Source of the DNA: Brevibacillus sp051967035
GTDB taxonomy: Bacteria; Bacillota; Bacilli; Brevibacillales; Brevibacillaceae
Assembly: GCF_051967035.1 (NCBI RefSeq)
Contig: NZ_JBQCKK010000004.1
Coordinates: 62,001 to 126,000, forward strand
Reading direction: 5' to 3'
DNA length: 64,000 nt
Shown in pieces: positions 33,570 through 42,192 of this stretch. Below the pieces are notes generated by a model. That model was not told the DNA's origin. It saw nothing but the letters and a program-made list of their open reading frames with translations, and did no database searches. A program made the translations under genes and the position numbers. Position 1 is the first letter of the stretch; every line of letters starts with the position of its first letter.

Positions 33570-34589
33570 CTACGCCCGGTAGGCTGGAAAAAAAGCCCCG
33601 TCCCCCGCGCGATTTGCCTGATTTTTTTCGCATAGCAGCCGATAAGCCGCCGGATCGTGCACGCGTTTGCCCATCCAGTACGGATAATGGCCGGTTTTGG
33701 AAAACGACGCTTTGAAGCGGAACAAGCCGTCTCCATCCCGGTTCCCCCCGCCAAGCAGCAGATACTCTTGCCCGTCTTCCTTGGCCCGCTGAATCATCGC
33801 GTCGAAGAGCAGATGGTTGATCCCAAGCGGCATGTCCGCCTTGCGCGAAGCTCCCAGCTGGTAATGGGCAAAGCGGGCTCCGCTGAGCATGATTGCGCCT
33901 GCGACAGCTGCGCCCTCGTGCATCGCGAGCAGGAGGCGCGGCTTGCACAACGCGGTTTCCTTCAGCAGCCCCGTGAAAAATTCCGCTTCATAGGAATAGG
34001 AAGGAGCAGCGCAGTTTCGCTCCATCGTCTCCCGGTACAACGGCAGGAACGCCTGCAAGCCGTCCCGGTCGCTCGCTTCCACGATGCTCACCTGGTTGGC
34101 AGCAGCTTTTTTCAGATTGCGCCTGACGTTTTGACTGTAGTCGGCGCGAATCTGCGCAAGCGGCGGCCGGACATCGACGGCGACGGTCGTCCGTACCAGA
34201 TCGAGCCGCATCTGCTCGCGAAACCGCTCGGCGTTTTTCTCCAGCGGATGAAACCGCACCGTTTCCGTCACGTAGTTCTGGCTGCGGCAATAGGCGGAAA
34301 ACTGGGCGGAAAACGATTCCGTTCCTGCTGTCTTCGGAACGACATGAGGACCGCCGTAGCCGATGGAGACGATATCCGCATACCCCGGCAAGAGAGCGTC
34401 AAGGGAGCGGACCAGGTAGGGATAAAAAATCCGGCAGTCCCCCTCGGAAAAAAACACCGCTTCCGGCACGCCCCCCTCCCTGTCGGCGTACAGGCTCACG
34501 TATTCTTTTGCGTAGGAAACATCCGCCTGTTCGAAATGGCGCAAATAAGCGGTCCAGTCATCCTGACTCGTAAGCACGATCAAACTCAC
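33570..34589 (-). CDS. FemAB/GNAT-type acyltransferase
   Basis: A 339-residue soluble protein resembling FemAB-like and GNAT N-acyltransferases found in capsule and exopolysaccharide loci. Recognisable parts are SYSQNVRRNLKKA-like (DYSQNVRRNLKKAA), GAAVAGAIMLSGARFAHYQLGAS and LGGGNRDGDGLFRFKASFS. Members transfer acetyl or aminoacyl groups to amines. It lies between the EpsL- and EpsN-like genes. Because an EpsM-type acetyltransferase is missing, it may acetylate the 4-amino sugar or add an amino acid. It overlaps the EpsL-like gene by 32 bases. Confidence 0.72.
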   Translation of the reverse strand: MSLIVLTSQDDWTAYLRHFEQADVSYAKEYVSLYADREGGVPEAVFFSEGDCRIFYPYLVRSLDALLPGYADIVSIGYGGPHVVPKTAGTESFSAQFSAYCRSQNYVTETVRFHPLEKNAERFREQMRLDLVRTTVAVDVRPPLAQIRADYSQNVRRNLKKAAANQVSIVEASDRDGLQAFLPLYRETMERNCAAPSYSYEAEFFTGLLKETALCKPRLLLAMHEGAAVAGAIMLSGARFAHYQLGASRKADMPLGINHLLFDAMIQRAKEDGQEYLLLGGGNRDGDGLFRFKASFSKTGHYPYWMGKRVHDPAAYRLLCEKNQANRAGDGAFFPAYRA

Positions 34590-35205
34590 CCATTTCCCTC
34601 CTAACCGGCTCCGCCTGTGTGCTTCCGGTGAATTTCTCCACCGTGCTGCCCGCTTCGCAGCGAATCCCCGTTTTTGGGAAAACCCGCTTGACCGTCAGCA
34701 GCAAAATTTTCAGATCGAGCCAAAAGCTGCGGTTTTCGACGTACCAGACATCCAGCTCGAATTTTTGCTCCCACGTAATTGCGTTTCGTCCGTTGACCTG
34801 CGCCCAGCCCGTCATGCCTGGCAGCACCTCGTGCCGCTTCATCTGGCGAGGCGTGTAAAGCGGCAGGTATTCCATGAGCAGCGGCCTCGGGCCGACCAAG
34901 CTCAGTTCGCCCCTCAACACATTCCATAGCTGCGGCAGTTCATCCAGGCTGTAGGCTCTAAGCCTCATGCCAAATGGCGTCAGCCTTTGGGCATCCGGCA
35001 GCAATTGTCCGGACGCATCGCGCTGATTGGTCATGGTGCGAAATTTGTACAGCAAAAAGGGCTTTCCGTACCGGCCTGGCCGCTCCTGGACGAACAGGAC
35101 CGGGGCGCCCAGCTTGAAGCGAATCAACAGGAAGAGCAGGAGCAGCAGCGGGAAGCAGACGATGAGAAGGAACAAAGCGACCACACGATCAAACAGAGAC
35201 TTCAT
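34558..35205 (-). CDS. epsL: EpsL-like initiating sugar transferase
   Basis: A 215-residue polyprenyl-phosphate sugar-1-phosphate transferase of the small PglC/EpsL type. One N-terminal hydrophobic segment (about 5-28) precedes YKFRTM and the catalytic core SLDELPQLWNVLRGELSLVGPRPLLM, then PGMTGWAQVNGRN. From memory it aligns with B. subtilis EpsL almost throughout. It starts repeat-unit synthesis on undecaprenyl phosphate, probably with a bacillosamine-type sugar. It overlaps both neighbours. Confidence 0.92.
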   Translation of the reverse strand: MKSLFDRVVALFLLIVCFPLLLLLFLLIRFKLGAPVLFVQERPGRYGKPFLLYKFRTMTNQRDASGQLLPDAQRLTPFGMRLRAYSLDELPQLWNVLRGELSLVGPRPLLMEYLPLYTPRQMKRHEVLPGMTGWAQVNGRNAITWEQKFELDVWYVENRSFWLDLKILLLTVKRVFPKTGIRCEAGSTVEKFTGSTQAEPVRREMGEFDRAYESG

Positions 35206-36202
35206 GCTGTCCCTCCCTTTGCCTGATCCAACTCGCAGCAGCCTCCTCCATGCTCAGACTCTGCATCCCGTATTGGCTGCGCAATTCCGCGTAATCGTGA
35301 AGCAACCGCTCCAGAACGCGAAGATTTTCCTCGGGATGGCTGCCGAAGTTTTCCGGGTGCCACCACAGATGGTACAGCCTGCGATTTTGGGCCGCATAGA
35401 GCAGATCGCGCCTGATCCGGTTCAATCGGATGCTTTCCAGCCAGCGCAGCCGGGGCGAATACGGGCGCAAAAAGCGGCTCGCCGGGACATCGACAAGCCC
35501 GTCCTGGCTACTGTCAAGCTTCTCGTACGCATGATGCCCGGTCAGGTTGACATAGGCGTCGGCGAGCCGCAAAGCCCGCTTGAGCAAGGTATCCTGCGCT
35601 CCCGGACCCGCCTGATAGATCCACGACCGCTCGTTTCCGCGATACGCGGTGAACCCGTGCTGCTTGCAGGAAGCCAGGTAGGCGGGCTGGAGCTGATTGC
35701 GCGGAAAGACGATGCTGGTCGGGAAGTACCCTTTCTTGCGCGCCGCTCTTTGGAAGGCTGCCAAATCTTCCGCAAATGTTTGAGCGGTCTGTCCCGGCTC
35801 CAGGCAGTAGTAGTGGGAATGCGTATGGCTGCCGATGAACTGGTGCGGGTAGCTGGCAATCAGCCGGATGAGGGACGGGGCGTAATGATACGGGTCTAGC
35901 TGCTCGCGCGCGCCAAGCGCTCCCGACTGCACGTAGCGATAAGGCGACAGGTTCGGATCGGCATAGTCCGGCAGCTCTTTTGGCAGCGTACTGGTCAGCT
36001 CCTCGCGCGTCTCGCAGAACAAAAAGCCTACGGTCGCCCAGGTGGCGTGAATCTCGTACTTGCCAAACAGCTCCAGAATCGCCGGAATCACCTGACGAGT
36101 CCCCTGCAAGCTCCTTTCGCTGTCGGCTAACGTCCGCTTGTCGCGAACGCCCCAATACAGCTCAAAATCAAGGGAGATGACCAATGCTCCTGTTTTGCCC
36201 AA
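35189..36202 (-). CDS. Polysaccharide deacetylase-family protein
   Basis: A 337-residue NodB-homology protein. It starts at TTG 36202, 6 bases after GGGGGAGG; the longer frame overlaps the glycosyltransferase gene. The metal and catalytic residues appear in VISLDFELYWGVRD (Asp) and SHTHSHYYC (His-x3-His), with a later FPRNQ and LWWHPENFG. There is no signal peptide, so it should act in the cytoplasm on a lipid-linked or nucleotide-linked intermediate and remove N-acetyl groups. It overlaps the EpsL-like gene by 17 bases and the glycosyltransferase by 35. Confidence 0.8.
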   Translation of the reverse strand: MGKTGALVISLDFELYWGVRDKRTLADSERSLQGTRQVIPAILELFGKYEIHATWATVGFLFCETREELTSTLPKELPDYADPNLSPYRYVQSGALGAREQLDPYHYAPSLIRLIASYPHQFIGSHTHSHYYCLEPGQTAQTFAEDLAAFQRAARKKGYFPTSIVFPRNQLQPAYLASCKQHGFTAYRGNERSWIYQAGPGAQDTLLKRALRLADAYVNLTGHHAYEKLDSSQDGLVDVPASRFLRPYSPRLRWLESIRLNRIRRDLLYAAQNRRLYHLWWHPENFGSHPEENLRVLERLLHDYAELRSQYGMQSLSMEEAAASWIRQREGQHEVSV

Positions 36203-37394
36203 GCCGTTCCTCCCCCTCCTTTTCCGTGCGCGACGGCTCTGTCCTGGCCGCCAGAAGCATGGCAAACAGCTCGGCCTGCCTCGCGAGTACGTGCTGCTCA
36301 TGAAAATGCTCCTCCGCCAAATAGCGGCTGTTTTGTCCGTACGCTTCCCTCAGCCGCGCGTCGCAGGCGAGCTTTTTCAGCGCCGTGTACAAATGCCCGG
36401 ACTGCTTAGGCTCTACCAAAATCCCGTTCACGCCGTCTGCCACCTCTTCCCGGCAGCCGCGAATGTTCGTGGCGACAATCGGCTTGCCCATCGCCATCGC
36501 TTCGATAATCGAGCGGGGCAACCCTTCGCGATGCGAAGGCAGGACGAAGATGTCGCTTGCGGCGAGCAGCTGCGGGATGTCCTGGCGAAACCCGGTCAGG
36601 ACGATTTGCGGATGCTTTCGGCAATGCTCCCGTAGCGCCTTGCCGCGCTGGTCCCGTTCGCTGTCCGACACGTCCCCGACGAGCAACAGCCGCACGCGGC
36701 CCGACTCTCGCGCCAGCCTGGAAAACGCGTCCAGCAGCTCGAAAATCCCTTTTTCGCCAACCATCCGCCCTACGTAGGCGATGACGAGATCATCCGCGCC
36801 GATTCCAAGCGCCGAACGCACCTCCCTCGCTTCCTCCGGCGACACCGCCTGCGGATGAAACCGCCGCTCGACATCCACCCCGTTGCCGATATGCATGATT
36901 CGCTCCGGCGGCGAAAAGCCGTCCTGCACGCTCAGCTCGTAGTCCTCCCGACTCTGCACAAGCAAGTAGTCTGTCAAATGCTTCGCGAACCACTTTTCCA
37001 CGGCGTAGTACAGCCGGTATTGCCCCCGGCTCATGCCGTCGTGAAAGTAAAAGCCGTGCGCCGTGTAGACGACCGTGCTGACTCCCGCGAGCTTCGCTGC
37101 CACCCGGCCCAGTACGGCCGCAACCGGGGTATGGACGTGTACGGCATCGTAGCGCTCCCGTTTCATCAGCCGATATAGCGCCAAAATGGAACGCAGGTTG
37201 GAGAGCGGCTCGATTTTTCGCTTGATCGCGATCGGCCAGAGTGTGAGGCCCTTGTCCCGCAGCGCCTGAAAACGCCCGGTGTCTGTGCAAGCCGTATGCA
37301 CTTCATGGCCTTCCTCCGCCAGCTTCTGGATGAGCGGCAAGAGCAGGCTTTCCACCGTTTGGTCAATGGCGCATATTTGCAAAATTTTCCCCAT
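36168..37394 (-). CDS. epsD: EpsD-like GT4 glycosyltransferase
   Basis: A 408-residue GT-B fold glycosyltransferase. It follows B. subtilis EpsD from memory: ILQICAIDQTV at the start, VHVHTPVAAVLGRVAAKLAGVSTVVYTAHGFYFHDGM in the acceptor half and the donor-site PSHREGLPRSIIEAMAMGKPIVATN. I chose ATG 37394 after GGCGGTGA; GTG 37403 is possible. It is the only ordinary glycosyltransferase in the operon, which implies a very short repeat unit unless others act from elsewhere. It overlaps both neighbouring genes. Confidence 0.9.
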   Translation of the reverse strand: MGKILQICAIDQTVESLLLPLIQKLAEEGHEVHTACTDTGRFQALRDKGLTLWPIAIKRKIEPLSNLRSILALYRLMKRERYDAVHVHTPVAAVLGRVAAKLAGVSTVVYTAHGFYFHDGMSRGQYRLYYAVEKWFAKHLTDYLLVQSREDYELSVQDGFSPPERIMHIGNGVDVERRFHPQAVSPEEAREVRSALGIGADDLVIAYVGRMVGEKGIFELLDAFSRLARESGRVRLLLVGDVSDSERDQRGKALREHCRKHPQIVLTGFRQDIPQLLAASDIFVLPSHREGLPRSIIEAMAMGKPIVATNIRGCREEVADGVNGILVEPKQSGHLYTALKKLACDARLREAYGQNSRYLAEEHFHEQHVLARQAELFAMLLAARTEPSRTEKEGEERLGQNRSIGHLP

Positions 37395-38553
37395 GCAGGT
37401 CACCGCCCTTTCTGATGGAGCCAGAGCTTATCCCGGCTGTCGCACAATAGAGCGCCAGCAAGATCCAGAACAACGTCTCCCGGATTCCGTTGTGCGTCAC
37501 ACCGTACACGATTTGAAAAAACAGCGGATACCAGGCGTAGAGCCGATGACCGCGCACCCCGGCGTACAAGAGCAGGAAAAACAGCAGCGTTCCCACGAGG
37601 CCATACGAGAAAAATAGATTGGCGACCGTGGAGTGCAATTCGAGGGCGATGCTGCTTTCAAACCGCTCGTACTGCCCTTCGCCTGCCCCGAAAAACATGT
37701 ACGCGGGATGGTTCGCGATCCGGTCGTAGCCTCTGGACGCCAGGTTGTCGTCGGAGTCCTCTCCCAACGTTTCCAGCCGCTCCTTGACTTGCGTGTACAT
37801 CGTCGCCTCGTACAGCACGTTTTCATTCGTGTACAGAAAAATGCAAAAGAGCAGAAAAAAACAGGCCAGCACGCAGACGACGTTTTTCCAGAACAGCCCG
37901 GTCCGCTCCTTCGACGAGACGAACAGAAAGGCCGCGTACATCAAGACCGCACTCACCATCGCCGCCTTGGACAAGGAAGCGGCGATCACGCTCAACGAAC
38001 AGCTAATGACCAGAAACAAATAGATGGCTCGGACGGGAAAGAACCGCGCACAGAACAGGCAAATCCCCAGGCAGAGCAAGCCGAAATACCCGAGCTGATT
38101 CGGATTGTTGAAAAACAGCGACTGACGGAAGTCCTGGTCTCCCGGCGCGAGTCCGAGAAGAAGCGCCAGCGTCTGCACCGCGAGCGAGCAGGCGACGGAC
38201 CAGAACAGCCATTTCGCGTATGCACGCGGCTCGCGCTGGCACAACACGACGACAGTCAGCAGGACGGCACAGTTGTAGCCGTACCATTTGGTCGACTCGA
38301 ACACTTCTATGGCGCCGCCCAGCACGATCGCCCACAGTCCGTTGACGAGCAAAATATCGTACAGAAACGCCAGCGTAAGCAGCACGAAAAACCAATACTT
38401 GCGCTGCAACTGGTTGACGCGAAACAACAAGGTGTAGGCAATGAGCAGCAGCATGACAAAGTCCGCTATCTGCGGATTGCCGCTCGGAAAGAGGTAGAAG
38501 GGCTTCAGGAGGACGTACAGGAACAGCAGGACTTTATCCAGCGAGAGCTTCAC
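37363..38553 (-). CDS. O-antigen polymerase-like membrane protein
   Basis: A 396-residue membrane protein with about ten hydrophobic segments and a larger outside loop near 250-300 (YEATMYTQVKERLETLGEDSDDNLASRGYDRIANHPAYMFFGAGEGQYERFE). This shape and the NHP...FGAGEG stretch are typical of Wzy/ligase-type proteins that polymerise lipid-linked repeats. The start is GTG 38553 after AGGGGGG; GTG 38568 is less likely. Sequence conservation in this family is low, so the call rests on topology and context. Confidence 0.78.
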   Translation of the reverse strand: MKLSLDKVLLFLYVLLKPFYLFPSGNPQIADFVMLLLIAYTLLFRVNQLQRKYWFFVLLTLAFLYDILLVNGLWAIVLGGAIEVFESTKWYGYNCAVLLTVVVLCQREPRAYAKWLFWSVACSLAVQTLALLLGLAPGDQDFRQSLFFNNPNQLGYFGLLCLGICLFCARFFPVRAIYLFLVISCSLSVIAASLSKAAMVSAVLMYAAFLFVSSKERTGLFWKNVVCVLACFFLLFCIFLYTNENVLYEATMYTQVKERLETLGEDSDDNLASRGYDRIANHPAYMFFGAGEGQYERFESSIALELHSTVANLFFSYGLVGTLLFFLLLYAGVRGHRLYAWYPLFFQIVYGVTHNGIRETLFWILLALYCATAGISSGSIRKGGDLHGENFANMRH

Positions 38554-38564
38554 GCAAGCCCCCC

Positions 38565-39281
38565 TCACGTATGGGCTGGATCATTCGTGAATTGAAGAAT
38601 CCGCTGGTAATCCTCCCATGTATCGACCTCTGCCCAAAACAGCCCCGGCGGAATGGGCGCGACATGCACCTCTTGTTCGCCCAGGAACGAGTACAGCACG
38701 TTTTCCCACCATAAATCGTGCTGTTGCTGCTCGATCAGACTTTGCAGCCGCTCCTGAAAAAGCGGCACAAACTCCTGATGCAGCCGGGCGATTCCGACGT
38801 ACTCGCCTGTCGTTTCCTCCAGGGACAGCTCTTTGCCATGCTTGCGCAGCAAGCCATTTTCATAGCCGAATTTGTAATCGCCCTCTCTTCGTCGCGAAGG
38901 GTCCGCGAACATCACCGGACTTCTTTGCTCCTGCATGACCACATCCAGCACCTTTTGTTCAAAATACACGTCTGCGTTGAGCAAAAGACAGTCGCTGCCC
39001 GTAAGAAACTCGCGAGCGAACCACAGCGAGGCGATGCTGTTGGTACGGTCGTAAAACGGATTGTAGAAAAAGCGAATGGGCTTACTGCAAAGCAACCGGG
39101 TAATGACCGGAGCGCGATACCCGACCACGATGGCGATCTCGTCGATTCCGCTTCGCTGCAACTCCTCAATCGTATTGACGATCAACGCCTTGTTCCCGAC
39201 CTCAATCGTGCACTTGGGACTCCCGTCGATGTGCCCGCTGATCCGCGATCCGAGTCCCGCCGCCATGAGCAACGCTTTCAT
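38565..39281 (-). CDS. Sugar/choline-phosphate nucleotidyltransferase-like protein
   Basis: A 238-residue nucleotidyltransferase. The N-terminal AAGLGSRI...SPKCTIEV is the nucleotide-binding motif, and the fold resembles LicC-type phosphocholine and IPCT-type inositol-phosphate cytidylyltransferases. The neighbouring CDP-alcohol phosphotransferase suggests it makes a CDP-activated alcohol. A strong ribosome site (GAGGGAGGGG) precedes the ATG at 39281. It lies inside the last 80 bases of the upstream gene in another frame, an unusually long overlap. Confidence 0.8.
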   Translation of the reverse strand: MKALLMAAGLGSRISGHIDGSPKCTIEVGNKALIVNTIEELQRSGIDEIAIVVGYRAPVITRLLCSKPIRFFYNPFYDRTNSIASLWFAREFLTGSDCLLLNADVYFEQKVLDVVMQEQRSPVMFADPSRRREGDYKFGYENGLLRKHGKELSLEETTGEYVGIARLHQEFVPLFQERLQSLIEQQQHDLWWENVLYSFLGEQEVHVAPIPPGLFWAEVDTWEDYQRILQFTNDPAHT

Positions 39282-40053
39282 TGGCTTCCCCTCCCTCTTG
39301 CCTCGATGCCGTGACGTATTTGACGTTCAGCTTCAGCTTGTAAAGCGCCCTGAGGAGTCCCACCAGCAGGTGATAGTCGGTCCACCAAACGAGAACCTGG
39401 TGCTGCCCGCTTAGTGCCCACAGCATGGCCGCAATCAGCACTCCGCTTTGGAAACCTGTCTGGGTGAAAAATAGAAAGACGCCGGCATCGACCCACTTGC
39501 TGCGCTTGCGCATGGAGACGGTTTCGCGCGAGATTCTCCCCTGACCGAATGCGAGATCCGAGCCGTTCGTCGCCAAAATTTCCGCAAAAATCGTCACCAG
39601 GATCAAATAGATCAGATAGGGACCGAGTGTCGGCTGACTCTTGGAAACCCCGTAGATCACGCAAAACGAGACGAGATACAGCGCGTAGTTCAGCCCGATA
39701 TCCAACCAGACGCCGCCTGCGCTGCTTTGCTTTTTCATGCGGGCGACTTCGCCGTCCACACAATCGGCGAGATAGCACATTTGGTAGAAAAAACAACCGA
39801 TGACAAAGGAAGTCGCCGATCCGTACAGGAAGGCCGCAGCAGCGATCAGACCGGCAGCGATTCCTGCCAGCGTAATGGCGTTCGGCGAGATTCGCTGCTT
39901 TTTCGCCAGAAACAGGCTCACGTAAATGGAAATCCGCCTGGAGAAATAAAACGACCAAAATTCCTCTCGCTCCCATGGCTTTTGCACCTGAATCCGGGAC
40001 TTCCGAACTTCCTCGCTGTCCCACAACATGCTCGGATACAAGTCTTCTTTCAC
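39202..40053 (-). CDS. CDP-alcohol phosphatidyltransferase-family protein with altered motif
   Basis: A 283-residue membrane protein with several helices. The family motif D-x2-DG-x2-AR-x8-G-x3-D-x3-D is present as DCVDGEVARM..., but the final Asp is Asn (LDIGLN). That Asp is the proposed catalytic base, so activity may be altered or the protein may act as a binding partner. Enzymes of this family transfer a phospho-alcohol from a CDP donor. The linked nucleotidyltransferase suggests a paired synthesis-and-transfer function like split IPCT/DIPPS. The last ~27 residues are read from DNA that also encodes the next gene. Confidence 0.78.
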   Translation of the reverse strand: MKEDLYPSMLWDSEEVRKSRIQVQKPWEREEFWSFYFSRRISIYVSLFLAKKQRISPNAITLAGIAAGLIAAAAFLYGSATSFVIGCFFYQMCYLADCVDGEVARMKKQSSAGGVWLDIGLNYALYLVSFCVIYGVSKSQPTLGPYLIYLILVTIFAEILATNGSDLAFGQGRISRETVSMRKRSKWVDAGVFLFFTQTGFQSGVLIAAMLWALSGQHQVLVWWTDYHLLVGLLRALYKLKLNVKYVTASRQEGGEANESVAHGGGTRIADQRAHRRESQVHD

Positions 40054-40068
40054 CGTAAGCCCCCTTCT

Positions 40069-41481
40069 TCATGACCTCGTCTTCGCAGCGAGACGAACTG
40101 GTTTTTCAGAGAAGAACGGAATATACCACGTGCGAAACCCGAAATACCGGTAAGCCCAATATGAAGCGCAAATATCCCGACAGCTTACGCTAATCGCGGT
40201 GGCGATGGCTGCTCCCGCAAGGCCGAACCAGGGAATCAGCAGGCTGTTACCGCCCACATTCAACAGAGCGGAAAAAACGAGAATATTGCGCGCTGTTTTC
40301 TGGTGACCGGTCATGGTCAAGAGGGGGATGACGCTGCCCGAGGCTACGTTGATGAACTGTCCCAGACACAGGATGACCAGGATCAGACTGCTTGCGGCGA
40401 ACTCTTCGCCAAACAACGAGAGCAGCGGCTCGGCGAAAATGGCGACGAGCAAATTGAGCGGCGCAGATGCGAAGAAAATGAGCCGATTGGCAAAGGCAAT
40501 CATCTTTCTCAACCCGTCCAGATCGCCCCGCGCGTAGATCTCGGAAAATTTCGGAGAAAGCATCGTGTTGATCGAAATAAGCGCGAAGCTCGTCACCATC
40601 GAGAGGCGAAGGACGACACTGTAGACCCCGACTGTCTTTGCATCTGTAAAAATTCCCAGCATAATCGTGTCTGTCCAGCTCATCAAAAGCTCCATGGAAG
40701 CGCTTAAATACATCGGGAATGCCAGCGTGCAAAGCGTGCGAAAGCTGATGGCCGCTCCTTCGCTCTGCTCAGGCGGCTGTAAGTCCGTCCGCCTATCCCG
40801 GAAGAGACCATACCACTTCCCCATGCCGAACAACGTATTCAACATGACGGCTGCTGCGAGCGAGCCGATCAGAAGCTGTGAGGTCGGAGCGAACAAGGGC
40901 AGAGCGACAAGGAGAAACAGGAGGTGCAAAAAGCGCATGCCGACGGTGTCGACGATCACGGAAGCGGTCACGCGGTGCAGCGCGCGAAATGCCGAGGCGC
41001 ACAGTCTGGCGAGCGAGACAAACGGCAGCATCCAGGCGATGACCCGGAGTGTTTCGGCGGGCAGCTCTTTTGCAAACACGAAGCGGGAGATGGGGTCCGC
41101 CCATACATAAACCAGCCCGGCCAACAGAAGGGAGGGCAAAAACGTCCAAAGCGCCACCTTGCTGAACAGTTGCCGCATTCGCGAAAGCGCTCCTTGCGCG
41201 CGATACTCGGCCATGAGACGAAGCATCGCCGTGTCGGTGCCAAACAAAGCCAGCACCATCCCGATATTGAGCAAGGTGATCGCAAGCGAATAGACGCCCA
41301 GATTGCCCGGCCCGTATTCCCTTGCAATCAACAGCTGTAGCGTATAGAGCAGGACGAAGCCGAACAGACGAAACAAAAACGTAATCGCGGAACCGTGCAG
41401 CACTTCACGTACATCCCGGTTGTAGCGCACCTTGACCAGTTGCTTGTGCCAGACGAATTTACGTGCATTCATAGGCACCAA
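40069..41481 (-). CDS. Wzx-type polysaccharide flippase
   Basis: A 470-residue membrane protein with about 12-14 hydrophobic segments, of the polysaccharide-transport (PST/MOP) group. Typical parts are GSAITFLFRLFGFVLLYTLQLLIAREYGPGNLGVYSLA at the start and MSWTDTIMLGIFTDAKTVGVYSVVLRLS in the middle. It should flip the undecaprenyl-linked repeat across the membrane. The start is GTG 41481 after GGGAG; ATG 41472 is an alternative. It lies between the kinase and the CDP-alcohol transferase genes. Confidence 0.88.
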   Translation of the reverse strand: MVPMNARKFVWHKQLVKVRYNRDVREVLHGSAITFLFRLFGFVLLYTLQLLIAREYGPGNLGVYSLAITLLNIGMVLALFGTDTAMLRLMAEYRAQGALSRMRQLFSKVALWTFLPSLLLAGLVYVWADPISRFVFAKELPAETLRVIAWMLPFVSLARLCASAFRALHRVTASVIVDTVGMRFLHLLFLLVALPLFAPTSQLLIGSLAAAVMLNTLFGMGKWYGLFRDRRTDLQPPEQSEGAAISFRTLCTLAFPMYLSASMELLMSWTDTIMLGIFTDAKTVGVYSVVLRLSMVTSFALISINTMLSPKFSEIYARGDLDGLRKMIAFANRLIFFASAPLNLLVAIFAEPLLSLFGEEFAASSLILVILCLGQFINVASGSVIPLLTMTGHQKTARNILVFSALLNVGGNSLLIPWFGLAGAAIATAISVSCRDICASYWAYRYFGFRTWYIPFFSEKPVRLAAKTRS

Positions 41482-41502
41482 TCGCTCCCGTTTCCGGCTG
41501 GA

Positions 41503-42192
41503 CTATTCCCTATACCCATACCCGTAATAACTTTCCCGCTTCCCCAGCTTTTTGTTGTTGAGCACGACCCCGAGCAGGTTGGCGCCAGCCGTTTTCAGCT
41601 GGTCGACTGCGCGAACGGCCGCGTCCCGCTTCGTCTTGCTGGCGTCTACCACGAGCACGCACCCATCCGTTTTTCCGGCCAGCAGCATCGCGTCGCTCAC
41701 GATGAGCGGCGGACTGTCCACGACCACTACATCGAAATGGTTGCGCAGCTGTTCCAGCAATTCCGGCAGGCGCGGGGTGCCTAATAGCTCAGCCGGACTT
41801 TGCGGAAGCGGTCCTGCTGTCACAATGGACAGGTAGGGCACCCCGGATTCCTGGACAATCGCGGAAAACGGGCACATGCCGTTCAGATACGAGCTGACTC
41901 CGTACAAATTCGGCAGCTCAAAGGTGAAGTGGATCCGGGGATTGCGCAGGTCACAATCGATCAGTACCGTCTTGCGCTGATCCTTTGCCAGCATCAGCGA
42001 CAGGTTGGCCGCTGTCACCGTCTTCCCTTCTGACGCCCCTGGACTGCTCACCAAAATCGTCTGCAGCTTCTGGCCTTGCGCGGAAAAGGCAAGGTTGAGC
42101 TTCAAGGTCCGGTAGCCCTCAGCCAGCGGGGAGAACGGCTCCCAATGCGCAATCAGCTTTTGATAACGATCGTCACGCTTCTGCCTTCTCAT
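41503..42192 (-). CDS. CpsD-type tyrosine kinase (BY-kinase)
   Basis: A 229-residue cytoplasmic bacterial tyrosine kinase. The Walker A is SPGASEGKT, Walker A' VLIDCDLRNPR and Walker B VVVDSPP. The C-terminus ends in a tyrosine cluster (YYGYGY) that is autophosphorylated in this family. It pairs with the Wzz-like protein encoded just upstream (20-base overlap) as CpsC/CpsD or EpsA/EpsB. No CpsB or YwqE-type phosphatase gene is in the operon. The ATG at 42192 follows GGAGGGGAGAGG. Confidence 0.92.
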   Translation of the reverse strand: MRRQKRDDRYQKLIAHWEPFSPLAEGYRTLKLNLAFSAQGQKLQTILVSSPGASEGKTVTAANLSLMLAKDQRKTVLIDCDLRNPRIHFTFELPNLYGVSSYLNGMCPFSAIVQESGVPYLSIVTAGPLPQSPAELLGTPRLPELLEQLRNHFDVVVVDSPPLIVSDAMLLAGKTDGCVLVVDASKTKRDAAVRAVDQLKTAGANLLGVVLNNKKLGKRESYYGYGYRE

